Positions 17,121-26,536 of a stretch of 64,000 nucleotides of DNA are shown here, piece by piece. The DNA lies in assembly GCF_042661605.1 (NCBI RefSeq), contig NZ_JBHSWJ010000002.1:124001-188000 (forward strand). Direction: 5' to 3'. The DNA comes from Branchiibius cervicis. GTDB taxonomy: Bacteria > Actinomycetota > Actinomycetes > Actinomycetales > Dermatophilaceae. The notes beneath the pieces are model-generated. The model saw only the letters and a program-made list of their open reading frames with translations. It did no database searches and had not been told where the DNA came from. Both the position numbers and the translations under genes were made by a program. Numbering within the stretch: position 1 is the first letter of the stretch; every line of letters starts with the position of its first letter.

Positions 17121-18278
17121 ATGAAAGCGATCATCATCGGTGCGGGGATGGGCGGACTGAGTGCGGCGATCGCGCTGAAGCAGGCCGGCTTCGAGACCGA
17201 GGTTTACGAGCAGGTCACCGAGAACAAACCGGTCGGTGCCGCCATCTCCGTATGGTCCAACGGGGTCAAGTGCATGAACTACCTCGGCCTGCACGAGCAG
17301 ATGGTCAAACTCGGCGGGGTGATGGACTCCATGGCGTACGTCGATGGCCTGACCGGCGAGGGCATGTGCCAGTTCTCGTTGGCGCCGCTGATCGAGCAGG
17401 TGGGGCAACGGCCGTTCCCGGTCGCGCGTGCGGAACTGCAGTTGATGCTGATGCAGGAGTACGGCATCGACGAGATCCACTTCGGCATGCGGATGGTCGA
17501 CATCGCGGATGACGGCTCGCAGGTGACGGCCACCTTCGCCGACGGTTCGACGGCGACCGGCGATCTGCTGATCGGTGCCGATGGGGCCAAGTCGATGACC
17601 CGCGACTACGTCCTGGGTGCTCCCACGCAGCGCCGGTACGCCGGATACGTCAACTGGAACGGATTGGTCCCGGTCAACACCGACTTCGGACCGGCGGACC
17701 AGTGGACGACGTATGTCGGTGAGGGCAAACGGGTTTCGGTCATGCCGGTATCCGAGGGCCGGTTCTACTTCTTCTTCGATGTGCCGTTGCCGGCAGGCCT
17801 GGACTACGACCGGGCGAGTGCCAAGGAGGTCCTCGCCGAGCACTTCGGGCATTGGGCGCCGGGCGTCCAATCGTTGATCTCGACGCTCGACCCGATGACC
17901 ACCAACCGGGTCGAGATCTTCGACGTCGAGCCGTTCCACACCTGGACCAAAGGCCGGGTCACACTGGTCGGCGATGCCGGGCACAACACGACTCCGGACA
18001 TCGGCCAGGGCGGCTGCTCGGCGATGGAGGACGCCATCGCACTGTCCATTGCATTGCGGGTCAACACTCTTGGCGTCGAGGATGCGCTCAAACGATACGA
18101 GAAGAAGCGCACCGAACGCGCCGGTGACCTGGTGTTGCGCGCGCGCAAGCGGTGCGATGTGACGCACGCGAAGGACCCGGCCGCTACGCAAGCGTGGTAC
18201 GACGAACTGCGCTGTGAGGACGGCACCGGCATCGTCCGGGGCATCGTGAGCAACATCGAGGGCAACCCGCTGGACTGA
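17121..18278 (+). CDS. hpxO: FAD-dependent urate hydroxylase (HpxO-like)
   Basis: 385 residues, like Klebsiella HpxO. The dinucleotide fold starts MKAIIIGAGMGGLSAAIAL; then PVGAAISVWSNGVKCM, the DG motif (LLIGADGAKS), the substrate-side stretch RRYAGYVNWNGLVPV, GRFYFFFDVPLPAGL, and the FAD motif GDAGHNTTPDIGQGGCSAMEDA. HpxO converts urate to 5-hydroxyisourate with NADH and O2 in purine breakdown. The conserved long identities make this assignment better than a generic monooxygenase. Start at ATG 17121; a frame open further upstream lacks homology. Other purine genes are not adjacent here, but nucleobase permeases lie at 61-64 kb. Confidence 0.88.
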   Translation: MKAIIIGAGMGGLSAAIALKQAGFETEVYEQVTENKPVGAAISVWSNGVKCMNYLGLHEQMVKLGGVMDSMAYVDGLTGEGMCQFSLAPLIEQVGQRPFPVARAELQLMLMQEYGIDEIHFGMRMVDIADDGSQVTATFADGSTATGDLLIGADGAKSMTRDYVLGAPTQRRYAGYVNWNGLVPVNTDFGPADQWTTYVGEGKRVSVMPVSEGRFYFFFDVPLPAGLDYDRASAKEVLAEHFGHWAPGVQSLISTLDPMTTNRVEIFDVEPFHTWTKGRVTLVGDAGHNTTPDIGQGGCSAMEDAIALSIALRVNTLGVEDALKRYEKKRTERAGDLVLRARKRCDVTHAKDPAATQAWYDELRCEDGTGIVRGIVSNIEGNPLD

Positions 18279-18321
18279 TCCCCGGCCGTCAGGGCCACCT
18301 CATCCGGCGTAGCGTTGAAAT

Positions 18322-19727
18322 ATGACGACTGACGTGGGACCGGTGAAGGTACGGATCGAGCGGGATTCGATGGGGGAGGTCGAGGTCCCCTTCGACGCGA
18401 AGTGGCGGGCACAGACGCAGCGGGCGGTGGCCAACTTCCCGATCTCGGGGCAACCCATCGAGCGCGAACTGATCGCCGGCCTGGCCCTGATCAAGGGCGC
18501 CGGCGCCCGGGTGCGCGCCGCACGCGGCGTGCTCGACCAGGACAAGGCCGACGCCATCGCCGCTGCGGCCGCCGAAGTGGCGCAGGGCGATTGGGACGAC
18601 CAGTTCCCGATCGACGTCTTCCAGACCGGCTCGGGAACCTCCTCCAACATGAACGCCAACGAGGTCATTGCGACGTTGGCGCAGGAGAAGCTGGGTCAGC
18701 CGGTGCACCCCAACGACGACGTCAACGATCCGCTGTCCAGCAACGACCAGTTCCCCTCGGCCATGCACGTGGCCGCGACCAAGGCGGTCGTGAACGACCT
18801 GATCCCGGCGCTGGAACACCTGGCGGCCGCTTTGGAGACCAAGGCGACCGCCTTCGAGACCGTGGTGAAGTCGGGCCGCACGCACTTGATGGATGCCACG
18901 CCCGTGACCCTGGGCCAGGAGTTCAGCGGCTATGCCGCCCAGGTGAGGTACGGCGTGGACCGGCTGCGCGGCGTACTGCCCCAGGTCGCCGAGCTCCCCT
19001 GGGAGGTACGGCGGTCGGTACCGGTATCAACGCTCCCGCCGGATTCGCCGGTGAAGTCATCACCCTGCTGTCCGAGGAGACCGGTCTGCCCCTGACCGAG
19101 GCTCGCAACCACTTCGAGGCGCAGGGCGCCCGCGACGGACTGGTCGAGCTGTCCGGGGTGCTACGCACGATCGCGGTCGGCCTGAACAAGGTCAGCAACG
19201 ACATCCGCTGGATGGGCTCCGGGCCGCGCACCGGGTTGGCCGAGATCCACCTGCCGGATCTGCAACCGGGCTCGTCCATCATGCCGGGCAAGGTCAATCC
19301 GGTGCTGGCCGAGGCGATGTGTCAGGTGGTTGCGCAGGTCATCGGCAACGATGCGGCCGTCGCCTGGGGCGGCGCCGCCGGCAACTTCGAACTGAACGTG
19401 ATGCTCCCGGTGATCGCGCGCAACGTGCTGGAGTCCATCCGGCTGTTGTCCAGTGTGACAACGGTTTTCGCGGACCGGTGCGTCGACGGCATCGAGGCGG
19501 ACGTGGATCAGTGCCTGACCTACGCGCAGTCCTCGCCGTCGATTGTGACGCCGCTGAACCACTTCGTGGGCTACGACGAGGCGGCTGCGATCGCGAAGCA
19601 GTCGCTGAAGGAGCGCAAGACGATCCGTGAGGTCGTCGTCGAGCGCGGTCACGTGCAGAACGGCACGTTGACCGAGGAGCAGTTGGACAGTGCCCTGGAC
19701 GTCCTGTCGATGACCAAGCCGAGCTGA
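18322..19727 (+). CDS. fumC: Class II fumarate hydratase, one-base frameshift
   Basis: Two frames make a fumarase of about 468 residues, the family norm. First part: FQTGSGTSSNMNANEVIA, SSNDQFPSAMHVAA, KSGRTHLMDATPVTLGQE. After ELP the frame slips in the C4 run at 18996-18999; the next frame gives LGGTAVGTGINAPAGFA and the family signature GSSIMPGKVNP. Adding one C joins them. Fumarase hydrates fumarate to malate in the citric acid cycle. A central-metabolism gene broken this way is hard to accept biologically, so I take it as a read error. The stop is seven bases from the convergent gtrA-like gene. Confidence 0.92.
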
Positions 19728-19734
19728 ACGACGC

Positions 19735-20211
19735 TCAGAGTTCGGTCGGGATGGCCTCGGCTGCGTTCTGCGCCGAGGAGGTAGACGGTTTCATCCATCG
19801 ACGCAGCAGCACGAATCGCACGGCGGTCGCGATCAGGTTGCCAGCGGCGAGGGTGACGGTCGCCCAGAAGGTCGAAGCTCCCGGTGCCACGTGGTGCAGG
19901 ATGACGAGCGACAAAGCGGTGACCGCCCAGGTGATGGCCAGCAGCGCCAGACTCTGCAGTTGCACCTTGGCGTGCCCCTGCGACCCTCGCACCCCGAAGG
20001 TGAAGTACCGGTTGGCGGCGGTGTTGAGGACGGTGGCGAGCACCAAGGCCGTGAGGTTGGCCAGCTGGCGGCCCATGAACTGATCGAAGGCGGCGAACAG
20101 GCCCAGGGTGAGCACGGTGCTGGCGACGCCGATTGCCGCGAACCGGATCAGTTGCCCGGTCAGGACCCGCCGGTCAGACGGCATCGGGGAATGGTAGTTG
20201 GCGGTGCTCAT
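19735..20211 (-). CDS. GtrA-family membrane protein
   Basis: 158 residues from ATG 20211, whose ATGA overlaps the stop of the histidine kinase gene, showing translational coupling. Four hydrophobic helices (RFAAIGVASTVLTLGLFAAF, TALVLATVLNTAANRYFTF, LALLAITWAVTALSLVIL, TVTLAAGNLIATAVRFVLL) match GtrA, a flippase-like family moving polyprenyl-linked sugars across the membrane. Third gene of a response regulator-kinase-GtrA operon, suggesting the two-component system watches the envelope. Confidence 0.85.
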   Translation of the reverse strand: MSTANYHSPMPSDRRVLTGQLIRFAAIGVASTVLTLGLFAAFDQFMGRQLANLTALVLATVLNTAANRYFTFGVRGSQGHAKVQLQSLALLAITWAVTALSLVILHHVAPGASTFWATVTLAAGNLIATAVRFVLLRRWMKPSTSSAQNAAEAIPTEL

Positions 20212-21827
20212 CGACTGGCTCCCACAGCGTCGTCGCTGGTCGGTTCGGAGGTGGTGGTGGCGGGCCGGCTCGGCCGGTCGGGCTCCGCCAGGGTCACGCC
20301 TTCGGAGTCGACAGTAGGCCCACTGCCGGCCCGGCGAGGAATCGAGAGTGTGAAGGTCGTGGCGCCCGGCCGCGAGTGGACTTCGACGGTCCCGTGGTGG
20401 GCGGCCACCACGGCACTGACGATGGACAGCCCCAGACCGGTGGATCCCTCGGTACGAGTGCGGGCTTCGTCGCCACGGGTGAATCGCTCGAAGATGCGCG
20501 GGACCAGTTCCGGTGCGATACCCGGTCCGTTGTCGGTGATGGAGATCTCGACCTGATCGCCGGCGGTTCGCGCTCGGGCGACGACAGTGGTGCCGTCGGG
20601 AGTGTGCCGGCGGGCGTTCCCCAGCAGGTTGATGATGACCTGCCGCAACCGGGCCTCGTCCCCTTCGACCTCCACCGGCGAATCGGGCAGGTCCAGCTGC
20701 CAATCGTGCTCCGGGCTCGCGGCGTGCGCGTCGCCGATGGTCTCCAGCAGCAGCCGGGTGATGTCGACCTCGGAGCGCTCCAGCGGACGGCCGGCGTCGA
20801 GACGGGCGAGCAGTAGTAGGTCCTCGACCAGTGCTGTCATCCGGTCGGCCTCGGATTCGATCCGCCCCAGGGCGTGGCTGACTCCGGTGGGCACCGGCTC
20901 CTTCTCGCGGCGGGACAATTCGGCGTAGCCGCGGATCGAGGCGAGCGGCGTACGCAACTCATGGCTGGCGTCCGCGACGAACTGGCGCACCTGCAACTCG
21001 CTGGCGTACCGCGCGTCGAGCGCGTGGTTGACGTGATCGAGCATCTCGTTGAGCGCAGCGCCCACCTGGCCGACCTCGGTGTTCGGATCGGTGTCCGCCT
21101 CCGCCACCCGGTCGGACATCTCCACCTTGCCCTCGGAGAGGGGTAGGTGGGAGACCCGGGTCGCGGTGGCGGCGACCCGGCGCAGGGGTTGAAGGGTACG
21201 GCGCACGATCCAGGCCACGCCGGCAGCGACCAGGAGCACGCCGGCGCCGGAGAGCAACGCGATGGCCAAAGCGGTCCGGGCGACCGTGCTGTCGACCCAG
21301 TCCACGGGCAGCCCGATCACGCTGACGACCTGGACGGTGGCCCGGTCCCCGTCGGCGGTCCGGTAGTCCAGGTCGTTCTGGACGGAGACCACGCGATAGC
21401 TGCCGAGCTCACTTCCCAGGGAAACGGTGGTCGGGGTTCTACTGATCCCCGACTCGCGCAGCGAGGCGATCTGGACGGCACTGAGCTGGATGTTCTCTCC
21501 GCCCAGCCGGGTGACGAACGCCCGGGGACTGGTCACGTTCGTGTAGCGGTCGGTCATTTGCAGGACGCTGCCGTCGGACAGGTAGTCGACCTCCAGCGAC
21601 CCGCCGTTGCTCGGGCTGCCGTTCGGGCCGCCGATGCCCGGCCCGCCGTTGGCCATGGCCTGGGCGCTCGCCATCAACTGCTGGTCGACCTGATTGGTCA
21701 ATGTATTCCGCAGCGCCACCACCGTGAGGCTGCCCACGGCGGCGGTGATGATCAGGAAGAGCGCGATCAACGAGGCGACCAGCTGGGTGCGAAGCGTCCA
21801 GCGGGCCGGGTTGGCGGTGAAGGTCAC
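20208..21827 (-). CDS. Sensor histidine kinase (HAMP, HisKA, HATPase)
   Basis: 539 residues. A membrane helix at about 12-38 (SLIALFLIITAAVGSLTVV), an external sensor region to about 185, a second helix at about 190-212, and then HAMP. Phosphoacceptor His lies in VADASHELRTPLASIRGYAE; ATP-binding boxes are NLLGNARRHTPDG, DNGPGIAPELV and GSTGLGLSIVSAVV. The overall plan resembles actinobacterial MprB/TcrY-type kinases. The signal is unknown. It follows the response regulator by 15 bases and overlaps the downstream GtrA gene. Confidence 0.93.
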   Translation of the reverse strand: MTFTANPARWTLRTQLVASLIALFLIITAAVGSLTVVALRNTLTNQVDQQLMASAQAMANGGPGIGGPNGSPSNGGSLEVDYLSDGSVLQMTDRYTNVTSPRAFVTRLGGENIQLSAVQIASLRESGISRTPTTVSLGSELGSYRVVSVQNDLDYRTADGDRATVQVVSVIGLPVDWVDSTVARTALAIALLSGAGVLLVAAGVAWIVRRTLQPLRRVAATATRVSHLPLSEGKVEMSDRVAEADTDPNTEVGQVGAALNEMLDHVNHALDARYASELQVRQFVADASHELRTPLASIRGYAELSRREKEPVPTGVSHALGRIESEADRMTALVEDLLLLARLDAGRPLERSEVDITRLLLETIGDAHAASPEHDWQLDLPDSPVEVEGDEARLRQVIINLLGNARRHTPDGTTVVARARTAGDQVEISITDNGPGIAPELVPRIFERFTRGDEARTRTEGSTGLGLSIVSAVVAAHHGTVEVHSRPGATTFTLSIPRRAGSGPTVDSEGVTLAEPDRPSRPATTTSEPTSDDAVGASR

Positions 21828-21842
21828 GGAACTTCCGGAGGG

Positions 21843-22589
21843 TCAGGAGGATGCGGGCTTGAGCACGTAACCCGCGCCGCGCATCGTGTGGATCATCGGC
21901 GCGCGACCGGCGTCGATCTTCTTGCGCAGGTAGGAGATATACAGCTCGACGACATTGGCCTGGCCGCCGAAGTCGTAGTGCCAGACCCGGTCGAGGATCT
22001 GCGCCTTGGACAGGACCCGCTTGGGGTTGCGCATCATGTACCGCAACAGCTCGAATTCGGTGGCCGTCAGACTGATTTCTTCGCCGTCCCGGGTGACCTC
22101 ATGGGAGTCCTCGTCGAGTTTGAGGTCGCCCACCACGAGCACGGAGGAGGAATCCTGCGTCAATTGCACCGAACGCCGTAGCAGGGCACGCACCCGTGCG
22201 ACCACTTCCTCGAGACTGAACGGCTTGGTGACGTAGTCGTCGCCGCCGGCGGTCAGGCCGGCGACCCGGTCCTCCACCGAATCGCGGGCAGTCAGGAAGA
22301 GCACCGGCAGGGTCGGGTCGTCGTCGCGCAGCCGGCGCAGCACCTCCATCCCGTCGAAGTCGGGCAGCATCATGTCCAGCACGACGGCGTCGGGCTTGAA
22401 CTCCTTGGACGTCTTGACCGCGCTGGTACCGGTGGCCGCGCTCTTGATCTCCCAGCCCTCGTAGCGCAGGGCCATGCTCAGCAACTCGGTCAGGTTGCTC
22501 TCGTCGTCGACGACCAGAACGCGAACGGGCGTGCCGTCGGAACGCTTCAACGTGGATGTGCTCATGGTGTCCAGTTTCAGGTCGGGCAC
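21843..22589 (-). CDS. OmpR/PhoB-family response regulator
   Basis: 248 residues from GTG 22589, or 240 from ATG 22565; neither has a clear ribosome site, and homology starts after the ATG (PVRVLVVDDE). Receiver domain: acidic pair VVDDE, phosphorylated Asp in VVLDMMLPDFDG, and Lys in YVTKPF. A winged-helix DNA-binding domain follows (about 150-245), ending YLRKKIDAGRAPMIHTMRGAGYVLK. First gene of the two-component operon. Partner kinase directly downstream. Confidence 0.94.
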   Translation of the reverse strand: MPDLKLDTMSTSTLKRSDGTPVRVLVVDDESNLTELLSMALRYEGWEIKSAATGTSAVKTSKEFKPDAVVLDMMLPDFDGMEVLRRLRDDDPTLPVLFLTARDSVEDRVAGLTAGGDDYVTKPFSLEEVVARVRALLRRSVQLTQDSSSVLVVGDLKLDEDSHEVTRDGEEISLTATEFELLRYMMRNPKRVLSKAQILDRVWHYDFGGQANVVELYISYLRKKIDAGRAPMIHTMRGAGYVLKPASS

Positions 22590-22656
22590 TATGTGTGCGC
22601 CAGGGTCAACCTGTGAGGAGTCTATGCGGGCTCTGTGTCGCTCGCGGGCGGCTGGG

Positions 22657-24009
22657 TTACTGGCCGAGCTCGGGAATGATGGCCTTGGCGATCATGAAGT
22701 AGATGAGCAGTCCGGTGCCATCGACGATGGTCGCGATCATCGGCGCCGACACCACGGCGGGATCGATCCTGGTTTTGGTGAGCAGCAGCGGCAGGATCGA
22801 GGCGACGAGGGCCGACCACAACACGATTGCGGCCAGGCTGATGGACACCGTGATCATGACCGGCCACCCGACGCCCAGAGTCCAAGCTCGCACCAGCCCG
22901 ACGGCGGCCATGGTGGCCGAGATCATGACCGCAGCGCTCAGTTCCTTCGGCAGTACCTTGCGCAGGTCGCGCAGGCCCACCTCACCGGTCGAGGCCGCGC
23001 GCACCAGCGTCGTGGTGATCTGGGTGCCGGTGTTACCGCCGGTACCGACCAGCAACGGGATGAAGAAAGCCAGGCTGACCACGGCATCCAGTTCGTCCTC
23101 GAAGTAGCGCAGCACCGTCCCGGTGTAGGCCTCGGCGATGAAGAGCACCAGAAGCCAGATGACGCGTTTGCGCCACAGCCGCACCGGGGACGCGTCCAGG
23201 TACGGCACGTCCAGCGGCTCCGAGCCACCCTGCCGCTCGGCGTCCTCGGTGGTCTCGTCCTCCACGATGTCCGCGGCGACGTCGGCGGTGATGACGCCGA
23301 GCAACGTGCTGTTCTCGTCGATGACCGGCAGGGCGGCGAGCCGGTTGTCGGTCAGTGTGCGCGCGGCGACCTCCTCGTCGGTGTCCGCTGTGACCGTGAT
23401 GATGTCGGTCTCGGTGAGATCGGTCACCGGGGTGCCCGGAGCGGCAAGGACGAGGTGTTGCAGAGACACCACCCCCAGCAACCGGCGGTCGTCGTCCACC
23501 ACGTAGACGTACGCCGCGGCGAGCGAATCCACGGGCGCTGCAGCGGTCTGCTCCCGCAGTTGGCGCAGCGCGCTGTCCACGTCCTGGTCCTTCGAGATCA
23601 CCAACGCCTCGGGGACCATGTGCGCAGCGGCGCTGTCCGGCGGCCAGGACAGGAGGCCGTTGAGAACCAGCGCACGCGCCGGGGGCAGCGCCCCGATCAA
23701 GGCCACGGCGGTCGACTCCGGAAGCTCTCGCAGTATGTCGGCGGCGATATCGGAGTCGAGCGCCGCGAGGAGACCGGCGGCGGTGGCGGGGCTTGCGGAG
23801 GTGAGCAGATTCGCGGCGGTGCGGGGTTCGATGACCGCCAGCAGCCGGTCCGCCAGTTGCGGTTGCAGAGCAGCCACCAGGCGCGTCCGATCGGGCGTGG
23901 CCAGCTCGCGCAACTGGCGTTCTCGGTCGCCGCGGTCAGGAGTTTCATCGAGCCACTCCTCCAGTGCTGCCGGGTCGGGCGTCGTGATCGCCGATGCGAG
24001 AGTGGTCAC
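22657..24009 (-). CDS. mgtE: Magnesium transporter MgtE
   Basis: 450 residues. Order: N-terminal superhelical domain (about 1-125), two CBS domains (about 130-255; the second reads AALPVIDENSTLLGVIT), connecting helix, and five transmembrane helices (about 280-450) with PLLVGTGGNTGTQITTTLVRA, the MgtE pore signature. It forms a dimeric Mg2+ channel gated by cytoplasmic Mg2+. ATG 24009. Divergent from the ChaA-type antiporter; a CorA gene lies 1.3 kb away, so the region is devoted to divalent cations. Confidence 0.93.
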   Translation of the reverse strand: MTTLASAITTPDPAALEEWLDETPDRGDRERQLRELATPDRTRLVAALQPQLADRLLAVIEPRTAANLLTSASPATAAGLLAALDSDIAADILRELPESTAVALIGALPPARALVLNGLLSWPPDSAAAHMVPEALVISKDQDVDSALRQLREQTAAAPVDSLAAAYVYVVDDDRRLLGVVSLQHLVLAAPGTPVTDLTETDIITVTADTDEEVAARTLTDNRLAALPVIDENSTLLGVITADVAADIVEDETTEDAERQGGSEPLDVPYLDASPVRLWRKRVIWLLVLFIAEAYTGTVLRYFEDELDAVVSLAFFIPLLVGTGGNTGTQITTTLVRAASTGEVGLRDLRKVLPKELSAAVMISATMAAVGLVRAWTLGVGWPVMITVSISLAAIVLWSALVASILPLLLTKTRIDPAVVSAPMIATIVDGTGLLIYFMIAKAIIPELGQ

Positions 24010-24158
24010 TCCTCAACGCTATGGGAGCGGGTCAGGGCACCGCTGGGAAAATCCGGGCGTTGGGAGGATCCGTTGACCTTTGTGCGGTCGCTCGTGCGGT
24101 TTCGTCGCCATGGGAGGATGGCCTCCCGACCCCGCACCACGCACAGGAGAATTTCGAC

Positions 24159-25271
24159 GTGGCGACGTCCGTACCGCCGAGACATCCGTTCTGGTTGCGT
24201 TGGACCACTCTGGCTCCGATCCTTGCGCTGATCCCCCTGCCCTTCACCTGGGGCCAGCACCTTGGCCCGGTGTGGATCGCCGTGGTAGCCGTCCTGCTGA
24301 TCGGCTCCGTGCTGGCTGCCGTGCAGCATGCGGAAGCCGTGGCACACAAGGTCGGTGAACCTTTCGGGTCGCTGGTGCTGGCCGTGGCCGTCACGGTGAT
24401 CGAGGTCGCGTTGATCGTGACGCTGATGGTCAGCGGCGGGGACGACGCGTCGACCCTGGCCCGGGATACCGTGTTCGCGGCGGTCATGATCACGTGCAAC
24501 GGGATCGTCGGCGCCTCGTTGTTGGCCGGCTCGATCAAGCACGACACGGTCAACTTCAACGTCGAGGGTACGGCGACCGCTTTGGCGTCGGTGGCGACGC
24601 TCGCCACCGTGTGCCTGGTGTTGCCGTCGTTCACCCTGGGCGCTCCAGGACCGGAATTCACCGGCTCCCAGTTGATCTTCGCTGCGGTCTGTTCGCTGGT
24701 CATCTACGGGTTGTTCGTGGTGACGCAGACGACCCGGCACCGCGATTTCTTCCTGCCGGTCGATGAGAACAACGAACTGGTCGACATGTCCGACGATCAC
24801 GCGGAGCCGCCGTCGACGCGTTCGGCGTGGGCCAGCTTCGGACTGCTGCTGGTCTCGCTGGTCGCAGTGGTGGGCCTGGCCAAGGTCGAGTCGAAGCCGA
24901 TCGAGGAAGGCGTAGCGGCCCTGGGCTTTCCGCACTCGTTCGTCGGTGTGATCATCGCGATGCTCGTCCTACTGCCCGAATCGTTGTCGGCCGTCAACGC
25001 CGCGCGCAGAGACCGGGTGCAGATCAGTCTGAACCTCGCGTACGGCTCGGCGATGGCCTCCATCGGTCTGACGATCCCGGTGATCGCCCTGGCGTCGATC
25101 TGGTTGCCGGTGCCGCTGCACCTGGGCCTGGGGTCGATGCAGATCGTGATGCTGGCGCTCACCGTGGCGGTGGGCATCCTCACCGTGGTGCCCGGCCGGG
25201 CGACCCGGATGCAGGGCGCGCTGCACCTGTGGATCCTCTTCGCGTTCGTCTTCCTGGCCGCCAACCCCTAG
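24159..25271 (+). CDS. chaA: Calcium:proton antiporter (ChaA type)
   Basis: 370 residues from GTG 24159, chosen over a longer open frame because AGGAG lies at 24144-24148 and homology begins here. Eleven or so hydrophobic helices in two repeats; the conserved motifs are the acidic helix AVAVTVIEVALIVTLM and its repeat partner VIIAMLVLLPESLSAVNAARR, each carrying the ion-binding Glu. It extrudes Ca2+ (or Na+/K+) in exchange for H+. Divergent from mgtE and 48 bases before corA. Confidence 0.88.
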   Translation: MATSVPPRHPFWLRWTTLAPILALIPLPFTWGQHLGPVWIAVVAVLLIGSVLAAVQHAEAVAHKVGEPFGSLVLAVAVTVIEVALIVTLMVSGGDDASTLARDTVFAAVMITCNGIVGASLLAGSIKHDTVNFNVEGTATALASVATLATVCLVLPSFTLGAPGPEFTGSQLIFAAVCSLVIYGLFVVTQTTRHRDFFLPVDENNELVDMSDDHAEPPSTRSAWASFGLLLVSLVAVVGLAKVESKPIEEGVAALGFPHSFVGVIIAMLVLLPESLSAVNAARRDRVQISLNLAYGSAMASIGLTIPVIALASIWLPVPLHLGLGSMQIVMLALTVAVGILTVVPGRATRMQGALHLWILFAFVFLAANP

Positions 25272-25319
25272 GCCGCAGCTTCGTCCTCCACCCGAGCCGG
25301 GGAGCCGTAGGCTGAGCGC

Positions 25320-26474
25320 GTGCCGACGTGGAAACGCTGGGGGAACGACGACATCCCCGAGGTATTGCGCTCGCTCGGTACCCGGTCCGCACAGCAGCCT
25401 GAACCGGCCGAGACGCCTGCGGCCACCCGGCCGGTCGATTCCTCGGTGGTCGAGCGAGCGGTTTATCTCGAGGGGCATCGGGTCGATCGGCCGGAGACGA
25501 TCGGTGAAGTCCGCGACTGCCTCGCCCTGCACGAGACCGAGGCGGGTCGCGCGCCGATGGCTTGGATCGGCGTACACGGAGCGAGCGAGGACCAGATCCA
25601 CGAGCTCGCGGCGACGTTCAACCTGCACCCGCTGGCGGTCGAGGACGCGATCCTGGCCCACCAGCGACCCAAGATCGAACGTTATGGCGACACGCTCTTC
25701 GTCGTTCTACGGGCCGCAACCTACGACGACCGCACGGAGACGGTGGCCTTCGGTGAGATCCACGTCTTCCTCGGCCCCGACTTCGTCATCACCGTCCGGC
25801 ACAGCCCCGAGCCTTCGCTCACACCGGTACGCGAGCGGCTCGAGGCCAGTCCCGAGCTGCTGGCGCTGGGCCCGGAGGCGGTGCTCTACGCCGTCGCCGA
25901 CTACGTGGTGGACGGCTACGGGCCCGTGGTCGCAGGCCTCGAGAACGACATCGACGAGATCGAGGCGCAGGTCTTCGAATCCGACCCGACGGTGTCGCGA
26001 CGGATCTACGAGTTGTCGCAGGAAGTCCTCGGATTCCAACGCGCGGTGCGCCCGTTGCTGGACGTGCTGCATCACATCGAAGAGGGTTTCGCGAAGTACG
26101 GCACCACGGAGGATTTGCAGAACAACTTCCGCGACGTCGCCGACCACGCCACGATCGTGGCCGAGCGGGTCAGCGGGTTCCGCGAATCCCTGGCCAACAT
26201 CCTCACCCTCAACGCGACCATGGTCGCGCAGACCCAGAACGAGGAGATGCGCCGGCTAACCGAGGCGGGGATGGCGCAGAACGACGAGGTCAAGAAGATC
26301 TCGGCGTGGGCCGCGATCCTCTTCGCGCCGTCGCTGATCTCCGGGATCTACGGGATGAACTTCACGAAGATGCCGGAACTGAGCTGGGCCGAGGGCTATC
26401 CGTTCAGCCTGATGCTGATGGTCCTGGTGTGCGGGACCCTCTTCTTCCTTTTCAAACGCAACAAGTGGCTGTGA
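25320..26474 (+). CDS. corA: Magnesium/cobalt transporter CorA
   Basis: 384 residues from GTG 25320. A large cytoplasmic alpha/beta N-terminal domain and a long stalk helix are followed by two C-terminal transmembrane helices. The selectivity motif YGMNF is intact (about 343-347), with the usual following loop TKMPEL. The C-terminus ends in the basic FKRNKWL. It forms a pentameric Mg2+ channel. Ends just before the hairpin at 26485-26523. Confidence 0.94.
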   Translation: MPTWKRWGNDDIPEVLRSLGTRSAQQPEPAETPAATRPVDSSVVERAVYLEGHRVDRPETIGEVRDCLALHETEAGRAPMAWIGVHGASEDQIHELAATFNLHPLAVEDAILAHQRPKIERYGDTLFVVLRAATYDDRTETVAFGEIHVFLGPDFVITVRHSPEPSLTPVRERLEASPELLALGPEAVLYAVADYVVDGYGPVVAGLENDIDEIEAQVFESDPTVSRRIYELSQEVLGFQRAVRPLLDVLHHIEEGFAKYGTTEDLQNNFRDVADHATIVAERVSGFRESLANILTLNATMVAQTQNEEMRRLTEAGMAQNDEVKKISAWAAILFAPSLISGIYGMNFTKMPELSWAEGYPFSLMLMVLVCGTLFFLFKRNKWL

Positions 26475-26484
26475 CCACTTGCGG

Positions 26485-26523
26485 CTCGGCGGGTTCATGA
26501 CCCGCAGTCATGAACCCGCCGAG
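26485..26523. terminator. 17-bp stem terminator between corA and the secreted hydrolase
   Basis: CTCGGCGGGTTCATGAC (26485-26501) pairs perfectly with 26507-26523, loop CCGCA. Shares its TTCATGAC/GTCATGAA core with the hairpin at 28056-28102. Confidence 0.85.
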
Positions 26524-26536
26524 GACGATGCGCTGG

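Noticed and set aside
22474..24231. Long plus-strand open frame opposite mgtE and the response regulator
   Set aside because: Antisense shadow produced by high GC; the translation has no motif, while MgtE on the minus strand is complete.
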